Positions 23,316-30,640 of a DNA stretch of 39,849 bases are shown one piece after another. Where the stretch lies: NCBI GenBank assembly GCA_949123685.1, contig CASBHZ010000020.1, positions 1 through 39,849 of the forward strand, written 5' to 3'. The notes beneath the pieces were generated by a model. The model worked only from the letters and a program-made list of their open reading frames with translations, was not told the origin of the DNA and searched no databases. Origin of the DNA: an uncultured Bacteroidales bacterium (GTDB taxonomy: Bacteria > Bacteroidota > Bacteroidia > Bacteroidales > Muribaculaceae). Made by a program: the position numbers and the translations under genes. Positions within the stretch are counted from its first letter, which is position 1. Each line of letters starts with the position of its first letter.

Positions 23316-25939
23316 TATTTTAAATGGAGAAGTTCAAAAATCTTATCAGCAGCTTGTGATAATCCGTCAATGTCCTTCCCTCCAGCTTGAGCGAAGAATG
23401 GTTGACCACCGCCGCCGCCTTTGATACATTTGGCTGCTTCACGAACTATTTGACCAGCATTAAATCCTTCTTTTACAAGATCGTCTGATAGGGCTACAGT
23501 CAATAGCGGTTTGCCTTCGCAGAACGTGGCTGCGACAAATGCCATGTGTTCAGGACACTCACGTCTTATGTTGAACGCAACATTCTTGACAGCATCAGGA
23601 ATGCGCATGCCACCAAGTGAGGCAAGTTTGATTCCGTTCACTTCTTTTGCAGATGTAATTACTTCTTTACTGAGCAACGCAATCCGTTCGTTCATAAACT
23701 CTTCAACCTGATGCTTAAGGTCTGCATTCTCACCTATGGCTCTTTTTACGGCAGTCTTGATATCGGCAGAACCTCCAAGAAGCATTGTTACTTCTTTCAT
23801 AATGTCTTGTATGCCGTCCATCATCTGCTCGACACCGGATCCGGTCACCGCTTCGATCCTACGTATTCCTGCTGCTATTGAACTTTCTGACAATATCCTC
23901 AACATTCCGATATTGCCTGTATTTGCAACGTGTGTGCCACCGCATAGCTCCACGGAAGAGCCGTATTTGACAACACGCACTTTGTCTCCATATTTTTCAC
24001 CGAAGAGTGCCATCGCACCCATTTCGCGGGCTTCTTCTATTGGAAGTTCGCGACATTCCTCAAGGCTCATTGCCTTACGGATGCGAGAGTTTACAAGGTG
24101 TTCAACTTTGCGAAGTTCTTCCGGTGATACCTTTTGGAAGTGAGAGAAGTCGAAGCGTAGGATTTCCGGAGAAACAAAAGAACCTTTCTGTTCCACATGA
24201 GTGCCCAAAACTTCACGGAGAGCTTCATGCAACAGGTGTGTTGCCGAGTGATTGGCAGAAGTGGCAGATCTTGCATCCGTGTCAATTCTTGCAATCATTT
24301 CAACGGTCGGATCTTCCGGTATTTCATAAGATAAGTGAATGCCGACGTTGTTCTCCCTTTTTGTGTCAAAAATACTGATTGTTTTACCTTGTGGGGTAAT
24401 AATGACACCTTTGTCTCCAACTTGACCACCCATTTCTGCATAAAATGGCGTTTTAGAGAGTATTATCTGGTAATATTCCTTGCCTTTCTGCTTAACTTTA
24501 CGATAACGCAAGATTCGGGTTGGAGTTTCAGTTAGGTCATATCCTACAAATTCTTCTTCGCCGGGTGCTACTTCAACCCAATCGGTGGCTTCGACAGCTG
24601 CGGCATTGCGTGCGCGATCTTTCTGTTTTTTCATTTCCTTGTCAAAGCCTTCCCTGTCAAGTTTCATGTTTTGTTCGCGCAGTATCAACTCCGTAAGGTC
24701 AAGAGGGAATCCATACGTGTCGTAAAGTACGAAAGCATCTTCTCCCGAAAGGTTGTCGCTTCCTGAATCTTTTGCTTTTTTTATAAAAGAGTCAAGCAGG
24801 CGGATGCCATTATCAAGAGTGCGAAGGAAAGAATCTTCCTCCTCTTTAATTACTTTCTTGATAAGTTCTTTCTGTGCCGGCAATTCAGGATATGCTTCGC
24901 CCATCTGATCAACCAAGGTTTCTACAAGTTTATAAAGGAAAGCCTCTTTTTGATCAAGGAATGTATAGACATATCTGACTGCACGACGCAAAATACGTCG
25001 TATCACATATCCAGCTTTTGCATTTGAAGGCAATTGAGAATCTGCAATTGAGAAGGCGATGGTGCGCACATGATCGGCGGCAACACGCATGGCAACATCT
25101 ATTTGTGTGTCGACACCATATTTTTTTCCTGACAGTTCGGAAATCTTGCTGATGAGCGGAGTGAAAACATCAGTGTCGTAATTTGATTTTTTACCTTGCA
25201 ATGCCATGCAAAGACGTTCGAATCCCATGCCGGTGTCAATGACTTTGGCAGGTAGAGGCTCCAGATGTCCGTCTGCCTTACGGTTGTATTGCATAAATAC
25301 GAGGTTCCATATCTCAATAACCAAAGGATTGTCTTTGTTTACGAGTGTGGCGCCGTTGATGGCGGCACGGTCTTCATCGCTACGGAGGTCTATATGAATT
25401 TCCGAACATGGACCGCAAGGACCTGTTTCTCCCATTTCCCAGAAATTATCATGCCTGTTTCCGTTGATAATGTGAGATAGGGGAAGATGTTTCTCCCAAT
25501 ATCCTGCAGCTTCATTATCTCTTTCAAGACCTTCAGGGGCATAACCTTCAAATACGGTGGCATATAGCCTTGAAGGGTCAAGTTTGACAACTTCGGTGAG
25601 ATATTCCCACGCCCAATCGATAGCCTCTTTTTTGAAATAGTCTCCAAAACTCCAGTTTCCGAGCATTTCAAACATTGTATGGTGATATGTGTCGTGTCCT
25701 ACCTCCTCAAGGTCGTTATGTTTGCCTGACACGCGGAGACATTTCTGAGAGTCTGTCACGCGTTTTGCATCTGCCGGACGGTTTCCAAGAATAATGTCTT
25801 TAAACTGATTCATACCAGCATTTGTAAACATAAGTGTGGGATCATCTTTGATCACCATTGGGGCTGAGGGCACGATCTTGTGTCCTTTTTCTTCGAAAAA
25901 TTTCTTGAAGGATTCTCTGATTTCCTTGGATGTCAACAT
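23315..25939 (-). CDS. alaS: Alanine-tRNA ligase AlaS
   Basis: An 874-residue alanyl-tRNA synthetase that charges tRNA(Ala) and clears mischarged Ser/Gly. The N-terminal class II catalytic domain starts with the family signature [21 protein letters not shown] and has [11 protein letters not shown]. The tRNA-recognition part runs to about 450. The editing domain carries the zinc ligands in HSATH (about 560-564) and CGGTH (about 663-667). The C-Ala domain (about 740-874) has the [15 protein letters not shown] motif. Length is normal. Its promoter is one half of a symmetric divergent pair with the M23 peptidase gene. An SH3-like exported protein gene is coupled to its 3' end. Confidence 0.97.
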   Translation of the reverse strand: MLTSKEIRESFKKFFEEKGHKIVPSAPMVIKDDPTLMFTNAGMNQFKDIILGNRPADAKRVTDSQKCLRVSGKHNDLEEVGHDTYHHTMFEMLGNWSFGDYFKKEAIDWAWEYLTEVVKLDPSRLYATVFEGYAPEGLERDNEAAGYWEKHLPLSHIINGNRHDNFWEMGETGPCGPCSEIHIDLRSDEDRAAINGATLVNKDNPLVIEIWNLVFMQYNRKADGHLEPLPAKVIDTGMGFERLCMALQGKKSNYDTDVFTPLISKISELSGKKYGVDTQIDVAMRVAADHVRTIAFSIADSQLPSNAKAGYVIRRILRRAVRYVYTFLDQKEAFLYKLVETLVDQMGEAYPELPAQKELIKKVIKEEEDSFLRTLDNGIRLLDSFIKKAKDSGSDNLSGEDAFVLYDTYGFPLDLTELILREQNMKLDREGFDKEMKKQKDRARNAAAVEATDWVEVAPGEEEFVGYDLTETPTRILRYRKVKQKGKEYYQIILSKTPFYAEMGGQVGDKGVIITPQGKTISIFDTKRENNVGIHLSYEIPEDPTVEMIARIDTDARSATSANHSATHLLHEALREVLGTHVEQKGSFVSPEILRFDFSHFQKVSPEELRKVEHLVNSRIRKAMSLEECRELPIEEAREMGAMALFGEKYGDKVRVVKYGSSVELCGGTHVANTGNIGMLRILSESSIAAGIRRIEAVTGSGVEQMMDGIQDIMKEVTMLLGGSADIKTAVKRAIGENADLKHQVEEFMNERIALLSKEVITSAKEVNGIKLASLGGMRIPDAVKNVAFNIRRECPEHMAFVAATFCEGKPLLTVALSDDLVKEGFNAGQIVREAAKCIKGGGGGQPFFAQAGGKDIDGLSQAADKIFELLHLK

Positions 25940-25957
25940 CGTCGTATATTTTTATGA

Positions 25958-25988
25958 TTGCAAAATTAACCATAATTTACTATTTTTG
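25958..25988 (+). promoter_or_regulatory. Promoter of the M23 peptidase gene
   Basis: TTGC (25958-25961), a 19-base spacer and TATTTTTG (25981-25988), which matches the -7 consensus TAnnTTTG. The start site should be near 25995, 20 bases before the ATG at 26015. Confidence 0.7.
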
Positions 25989-25991
25989 CAA
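25961..25991 (-). promoter_or_regulatory. Promoter of alaS
   Basis: Minus strand: TTGC (25991-25988), a 19-base spacer and TAATTTTG (25968-25961). Its -7 and -33 boxes share bases with the -33 and -7 boxes of the divergent M23 promoter, so the two promoters occupy the same 34 bp. Confidence 0.75.
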
Positions 25992-26014
25992 TTCAAAGTT
26001 ATCTGATTTAATGC

Positions 26015-26983
26015 ATGAAGCGACCAATCTATTACATATATAATCCCGAAACCGATAATTTTGAGCGAGTGTTTCCGTCCTTTAAAGCCAGGCTTTTAAG
26101 GATATTGCGTGTCGCGGGATTGTCTGTGCTGATTGGAACCGGCGTTTATCTTATGATTTTTTATGCCTTGGATGCGCCAACAGAAAAAAATTTGAGAAAA
26201 GAGAATGCGTTGCTTAAAAGCCAGTACAATATCCTTAACAGACGGCTTGACAATTCCCTTAAGGTCATGGCAAATATACAGAATCGTGATGATAATTTCT
26301 ATAGGGTCATGATGCAAATGGATCCGGTAGGTTATGGTCAACGGTTGGCAGGTCTGGATAACGAGAAACGGTACCGGGAATTACAGAATATACCTGATGC
26401 CGGCTTGGTGAAACTTCTAACTCAACGCTTGGATCTTTTTGAGCGTCAGCTATATGCTCAATCATTATCTTTTGATCAATTAAGAGCTACTGCATCTAAA
26501 CAGAAAGATAAGCTTGCCCATATTCCGTCAGTGATTCCTATTAATATCAAGGATTTTACGATGTCATCGGGTTATGGTGTCAGACGGGATCCAATATATG
26601 GGAGTTCAAAATTTCATACCGGACTTGATTTCGCAGCTAAGACCGGTACTCCCGTATTTGCAACTGCAGATGGTAAGGTGACGGAGGCAGGTCGTCAGAG
26701 CGGATATGGTAATTGTATTGACATATCTCATGGATATCATTATGTAACGCGCTATGCTCATCTGAGTGAAGTTCTCGTAAAAGTGGGACAGGAGGTTAAA
26801 AGAGGTGAGATGATAGGTAAAGTTGGCTCAACTGGTAAATCTACAGGTTCACATTTGCATTATGAAGTGCGCTTTAAAGATGAGCCACAGAATCCTGTAA
26901 ATTATTATTTCATGGATTTAACTCCTGAAGAATATGCCGAAATGGTTCAATTGGCAGAGAATGCAGGTCATGTGATGGACTGA
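26015..26983 (+). CDS. M23 family metallopeptidase (LytM domain), membrane anchored
   Basis: A 322-residue predicted peptidoglycan endopeptidase, cutting cell-wall cross-bridges in the periplasm or acting as an amidase activator. A basic N-terminus is followed by one transmembrane segment (about 28-52, LRVAGLSVLIGTGVYLMIFYAL). Next comes a coiled-coil-like stretch (about 55-100, ENALLKSQYNILNRRLDNSLKVM), then the LytM/M23 domain with the zinc-site motifs FHTGLDFAA (about 202-210) and HLHYEVR (about 278-284). All expected zinc ligands are present, so it should be active. The MerR-type gene follows by 24 bases and is probably co-transcribed. Confidence 0.92.
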   Translation: MKRPIYYIYNPETDNFERVFPSFKARLLRILRVAGLSVLIGTGVYLMIFYALDAPTEKNLRKENALLKSQYNILNRRLDNSLKVMANIQNRDDNFYRVMMQMDPVGYGQRLAGLDNEKRYRELQNIPDAGLVKLLTQRLDLFERQLYAQSLSFDQLRATASKQKDKLAHIPSVIPINIKDFTMSSGYGVRRDPIYGSSKFHTGLDFAAKTGTPVFATADGKVTEAGRQSGYGNCIDISHGYHYVTRYAHLSEVLVKVGQEVKRGEMIGKVGSTGKSTGSHLHYEVRFKDEPQNPVNYYFMDLTPEEYAEMVQLAENAGHVMD

Positions 26984-27007
26984 TTCATGTCCCAAACTTA
27001 ACTTAAT

Positions 27008-27343
27008 ATGGAGGAGTTGGATAAAAAGTATTATAAAATTAAAGATGTCTCCGAATTGTTGGGGGTTTCAGCATCTACATTAAGATATTGGGAGCAGGAA
27101 TTTCCTGAATGTAAACCGAGAAGGAGCGCTACAAACATCAGGTATTATAAGGCTCAGGATATCGAGACTTTGAAGATAATTCATTATTTGCTTAAGATCA
27201 AAGGGCTGAAGATAGATGCAGCCAAAGAACAATTGAAAGCAAACCGGACAAATGTTTCAAACAGGGTTAAGATTATAGATTCTCTCATTGAAACCCGCAA
27301 TCAGCTTGAGGATATGCTTCGTGCACTTAATAAACGTCGGTGA
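27008..27343 (+). CDS. MerR family transcriptional regulator
   Basis: A 111-residue DNA-binding protein. The MerR winged helix-turn-helix is YYKIKDVSELLGVSASTLRYWEQEFPECKPRRS (8-40) followed by IRYYKAQDIETLKIIHYLLKIKGLKIDAAKEQL. A dimerisation helix follows (about 85-110), and no ligand-binding domain, as in the small MerR_1 proteins common in Bacteroidota. It has no Cys, so metal sensing is unlikely. It is the second gene of an operon with the M23 peptidase. Its stop is 3 bases before a 64-bp perfect palindrome. Confidence 0.93.
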   Translation: MEELDKKYYKIKDVSELLGVSASTLRYWEQEFPECKPRRSATNIRYYKAQDIETLKIIHYLLKIKGLKIDAAKEQLKANRTNVSNRVKIIDSLIETRNQLEDMLRALNKRR

Positions 27344-27346
27344 ATA

Positions 27347-27410
27347 GGATAGACATAATTAAAATAGGGCGGCAACATATGTTGCCGCCCTATTTTAATT
27401 ATGTCTATCC
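27347..27410. terminator. 64-bp perfect palindrome, bidirectional terminator
   Basis: Perfect 32-base arms centred at 27378/27379 on CATATG with no spacer. The middle is GC-rich (GGGCGGCAAC) and the flanks AT-rich (AATTAAAATA / TATTTTAATT), so both strands give a GC stem followed by TATTTTAATT. It fills almost all of the 70 bases between the convergent MerR-type and AspT-like genes. Confidence 0.9.
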
Positions 27411-27413
27411 ATT

Positions 27414-29105
27414 CTATACAAAGAACAAGATTACCAACTGAGCTGCGATAACCCGCATGAACATTGTGAGAGGGTAGACGGTTGAGTAGGCTACAGCCGG
27501 AGCGTCGTTGTTAGCAACCTTATTGGCATAAGCCAATGCCGGAGGATCTGTGTAACCGCCACTCATCATACCCACTATATAGAAATAGTTGAGTTTATAT
27601 TTAGCCCTTGCTATAATTCCTATGACAATAAGGGGGATGACAGTTATTATGAATCCATATGCGACCCATAAAGCACCCTGCGCATTGAAAACGGTTGCAA
27701 AAAAGTCTTTACCCGCTGCAATTCCTACTGACGCAAGGAAGAGGCATATACCCATTTCACGAAGTAGGAGATTTGCAGATGAATTGGTATAAGTGACGAG
27801 ATGGAACTTATGTCCATATGCACCGATTAAAATTGCAACTACTAATGGACCACCCGCAAGACCAAGTTTCATCGGGACGGACATACCCGGGAACTGCAAT
27901 GGAATGCTACCTACCAATATTCCAAGGAAAATTCCGATGAACATTGTTATGAGATTCGGCTCGTTTAACCGTTTCATGGAGTTGCCAAGTTTGTTGGCAA
28001 GATTGTTTATGTCGTCAAGTTTACCGACAACAGTGAGTCTGTCGCCAATCTGCAGACGAAGGTTAGGACCTGCAACAAGATCTACACCGGCGCGGTTGAC
28101 GCGAGTCACATTAAGGTTATATGCGGAATGGAGACGCATGGAGCCAAGTTTGGTTCCATTATATTCTGTTTTTGTGACGAGTATCCTTCGTGACACCACA
28201 GGTCCTTTCTCACGTTCCCATTTCTTTTCAATTACGGGACCCATAAAACGAGTGAACAATTCTTCGTCTTTTTGAGAGCACACCACAAGGCATATGTCAT
28301 TGTAGTTTATTTCATCGTCTGATTTTGGTATTATTATTGTTCCATCCGGTTTTTCAATTCGCGATACGACATAATCACAAGAGATCAATGTGTGTAATTT
28401 TTTCATTGACAGCCCGTCAACCATCTTGTTGGTGACACGCAAAGACAGGATGTGAGGTGCAAGCATCGAACTTCTCTCATCGTTCTCTATCTCTTTTATT
28501 TCAGAGGCTGTATCAATCTTGAAGAATTTCCTAATCAATATCATTGTAATGATAATTCCGACAACACCAAGAGGATATGCCGCAGCATAACCCATAGACA
28601 TCTGTTGGCTTACATCATAGCCTTCTGCGTTGACTTGTAAATATGTCTGTTGTGCCGCTCCAAGTCCAGGGGTATTCGTAACTGCACCGCTCATTATGCC
28701 TACGAGTTGAGAAATGGATGTCTCACCTTCCGATCCACCTTGGATGAAATATATGGCGAGCATAATTGCCACGTTAAGAACAATGCCGGTAACAGCGAGC
28801 GCATTCATTTTAACACCACCCTCCTTGAAAGATGAAAAGAATCCGGGACCAACCTGCATACCTATGGAGAATATAAATAGAATCAATCCAAATTCCCGTA
28901 GAAAATGTAGCACATCGTTATCTGCTTGATATCCGAAGTGTCCCATTATAATTCCTACGAATAAAACGAATGTAACTCCAAGGGAGATTCCGAAAATTTT
29001 TATTTTGCCAAGGTATATACCGGCAAAAATCACAAAAGAATAAAGCAAGATCGTGCTTGCAAGTGAATCGTTAAAAGGTCTTACAAGGTCTATAAGCCAG
29101 TCCAT
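27414..29105 (-). CDS. AspT/YidE-type putative transporter with two RCK_C domains (copy 2)
   Basis: A 563-residue paralogue of the protein at 21050-22711, with the same architecture: hydrophobic half, two RCK_C domains (about 205-380), second hydrophobic half. Shared landmarks are the MDW start, MQVGPGFFSSFKEGG, GAVTNTPGLGAAQQTYL, KLGLAGGPLVVAILIG and GGYTDPPALAYANKVANNDAPAVAYSTVYPLTMFMRVIAAQL. Where copy 1 has CGAMANP, this copy has SGGYTDP in the second conserved hairpin, so the substrates may differ. It has a leader of about 165 bases with a -7 box at 29283-29276. It ends at the 64-bp palindrome. Confidence 0.9.
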   Translation of the reverse strand: MDWLIDLVRPFNDSLASTILLYSFVIFAGIYLGKIKIFGISLGVTFVLFVGIIMGHFGYQADNDVLHFLREFGLILFIFSIGMQVGPGFFSSFKEGGVKMNALAVTGIVLNVAIMLAIYFIQGGSEGETSISQLVGIMSGAVTNTPGLGAAQQTYLQVNAEGYDVSQQMSMGYAAAYPLGVVGIIITMILIRKFFKIDTASEIKEIENDERSSMLAPHILSLRVTNKMVDGLSMKKLHTLISCDYVVSRIEKPDGTIIIPKSDDEINYNDICLVVCSQKDEELFTRFMGPVIEKKWEREKGPVVSRRILVTKTEYNGTKLGSMRLHSAYNLNVTRVNRAGVDLVAGPNLRLQIGDRLTVVGKLDDINNLANKLGNSMKRLNEPNLITMFIGIFLGILVGSIPLQFPGMSVPMKLGLAGGPLVVAILIGAYGHKFHLVTYTNSSANLLLREMGICLFLASVGIAAGKDFFATVFNAQGALWVAYGFIITVIPLIVIGIIARAKYKLNYFYIVGMMSGGYTDPPALAYANKVANNDAPAVAYSTVYPLTMFMRVIAAQLVILFFV

Positions 29106-29434
29106 AATTAAAAAAGATAATGGAAAATGATAAAATTATCCTAAAAATACCTGAGAAACTCTCATTTTATGATAGAAGCGATTTAAACTTTTACGAAACC
29201 TTGAAGAATGTAAAAATCACTTCATAATTTACCACGATAATCTCGTAGTAAATCGTATTACAATGAATGAGATTGCAAAATTAGTTAAATTTTCCCAAAC
29301 TCTACGAATTTTAACACATAGAAGTGATCGTTTACTTAAAAATGCCGATGTAAAGAATTATATTGACGCTTTACCGGTTCTTGGTATTTGTGTCAAAAGC
29401 CATCCTCAGGATGGCTTTTGACATATTGATAATC
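29106..29434 (-). promoter_or_regulatory. Intergenic region with promoter, hairpins and inverted repeats before transporter copy 2
   Basis: This 329-base gap holds a strong -7 box TAATTTTG (minus, 29283-29276) without a good -33 box. In the expected leader are a 7-bp hairpin with one mismatch (29230-29250, TAC-ACGA/TCGT-GTA) and GAGA-AAC-TCTC (29153-29163). An imperfect inverted repeat (GTAAAAATCACTTCATA at 29210-29226 against 29318-29335) straddles the predicted start site at about +50 and -55. The terminator of the upstream small gene is at 29391-29423. I see no gene here. Confidence 0.5.
29391..29423 (-). terminator. Terminator of the 61-residue membrane protein gene
   Basis: Perfect 16-base arms around a single central C (29407), with core AGCCATCCT/AGGATGGCT. 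It begins 12 bases after the stop at 29435. The arms end in TGTCAAAA/TTTTGACA. Confidence 0.85.
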
Positions 29435-29620
29435 TTATTTTATTATAAGACCATTTATCCATTTAACAAGTTTGGGAGCAATAAGACCGGCTAAAAATGC
29501 TGAAACCCCTATTGCAAGTGTTCTACTGATTGGAAATATGCTAATTAACATAAAAACTCCAACAGCGATAAAGCCGTATATAATCAAGGATAAAAGAAAA
29601 GAAATTACATTTTTAATCAT
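29435..29620 (-). CDS. Small two-span membrane protein
   Basis: A 61-residue hydrophobic protein with two predicted membrane segments (about 5-28, VISFLLSLIIYGFIAVGVFMLISI, and about 33-50, LAIGVSAFLAGLIAPKL) and a short basic end (KWINGLIIK). No family is recognised. It is followed directly by its own terminator and preceded by 78 bases containing a 16-bp perfect palindrome (29670-29685). It may be co-transcribed with the GIN-domain gene upstream. Confidence 0.6.
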   Translation of the reverse strand: MIKNVISFLLSLIIYGFIAVGVFMLISIFPISRTLAIGVSAFLAGLIAPKLVKWINGLIIK

Positions 29621-29669
29621 AGGTGTCAGTTATTTTTATTCAGTGAAAATGGCAATCTAATGATAATGG

Positions 29670-29685
29670 AGTTGTTTAAACAACT
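29670..29685. promoter_or_regulatory. 16-bp perfect palindrome with the recurrent TTTAAACAAC motif
   Basis: AGTTGTTTAAACAACT, the most symmetric copy of a motif that also occurs near recR/ruvA, ftsY and nrdD. It lies 14 bases after the GIN-domain gene and 50 bases before the small membrane protein gene. It could be an operator; it lacks the GC content of a terminator. Confidence 0.4.
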
Positions 29686-29698
29686 TCAATTTATGTCT

Positions 29699-30538
29699 TT
29701 ACTTATTCTTTTTAGTTTCTCCATAACATTTAATGTTTTCTTCTCCTTTGTGACAAGAAAATGAGTCAGATGCATGGCAGGTGATGTCTCCTATACCTGA
29801 TGATGATGCCTGAACATTCTTGGCAATCATGTTGCGGGCAAGAATGTCGCCTGTGCCTGTTGCTTTGTAGTAAGCATTATTTGCATTGCCTTCTATGCTA
29901 ATGTCTCCCGTTCCGGATACAGAGGCACTCAAATTGTTAATTCCTGTCAGTTTTGATTTTATGTCGCCAGTGCCGGATATTGATAATTTCACATTGTCAG
30001 CATTGCCATTTACGGATATGTCACCGGTTCCCGTAATATTTACAATAAGTGTTTTTGCTGTAAATGTCGGCATGGATATATCTCCAGTTCCGGTGGTGGA
30101 TAGGGTCAACAAATCTGCTTTTATAGGTCCTTGGAAACTAACATCTCCCGTGCCTGTAGTTATAACTTTTTGTAAGTCTTTTACGGTGGCATAAACTATA
30201 ATGTCACATTTCTGGAATGGATTTCTGTCATAATCTTTGGATAAGGATATGGAGAGGTTGTTACCATCTTTTTTAAGCTGGCAATATGGCAGTATGTTGT
30301 CAGAGCCTTTTACAACAATTTTAGGTGTGCTTCCCTGTGTTATGACCAAGTCTGGAAGGCTATTGAGGCTTATTGATGTAATTGTTCCCATTTCATATGT
30401 TTTAGAAACAATTTTTCCGGATGGTTTAATGAATTTTTTGTTTGATCCATTTATGTTGCTGTTATATATGCAACCTGACAATCCGGTTAAAGCAACAGCA
30501 GCCATAGTCAGGAACACTATAGGTTTTGACAGTTTCAT
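29699..30538 (-). CDS. GIN-domain (DUF2807) lipoprotein with seven GTGD repeats
   Basis: A 279-residue exported protein. Residues 1-22 are a lipoprotein signal with lipobox LSGC (Cys near 22), so it is probably anchored in a membrane. The head (about 45-120, MGTITSISLNSLPDLVITQG) matches the putative auto-transporter adhesin head GIN domain. From about 128 to 255 it repeats TGTGDIS-like units seven times (GTGDV, GTGDI five times, GIGDI) about 18-22 residues apart, as expected for turns of a right-handed beta-solenoid. A short basic Lys-rich tail follows. The function of these proteins is not established; a surface or periplasmic structural role is likely. It lies 102 bases downstream of the M13 peptidase gene. 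Confidence 0.88.
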   Translation of the reverse strand: MKLSKPIVFLTMAAVALTGLSGCIYNSNINGSNKKFIKPSGKIVSKTYEMGTITSISLNSLPDLVITQGSTPKIVVKGSDNILPYCQLKKDGNNLSISLSKDYDRNPFQKCDIIVYATVKDLQKVITTGTGDVSFQGPIKADLLTLSTTGTGDISMPTFTAKTLIVNITGTGDISVNGNADNVKLSISGTGDIKSKLTGINNLSASVSGTGDISIEGNANNAYYKATGTGDILARNMIAKNVQASSSGIGDITCHASDSFSCHKGEENIKCYGETKKNK

Positions 30539-30640
30539 AATTCAATATTTTATGTTTTGGGGACCAGACATTATAGATTGTATGTCTGATCCCCGAATAA
30601 AGGTTGTGAGTCATGGCAGAAAGCCATGATTTTTAAAATT
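30539..30640 (-). other. Gap with two hairpins between M13 peptidase and GIN-domain genes
   Basis: Hairpin 1 pairs GGGGA/TCCCC and CAGACAT/ATGTCTG with one mismatch between them (about 30560-30595). Hairpin 2 is TCATGGC-AGAAA-GCCATGA (30611-30629), followed on the plus strand by T5. Neither has a T-tract in the direction of the flanking minus-strand genes, so they may be weak terminators, RNA stabilisers or leader structures of the GIN gene. Confidence 0.45.

Noticed and set aside
27347..27410. End of an insertion sequence or a recombination site
   Set aside because: No transposase, target duplication or second copy is seen in the window, and the position between convergent stops fits a terminator.
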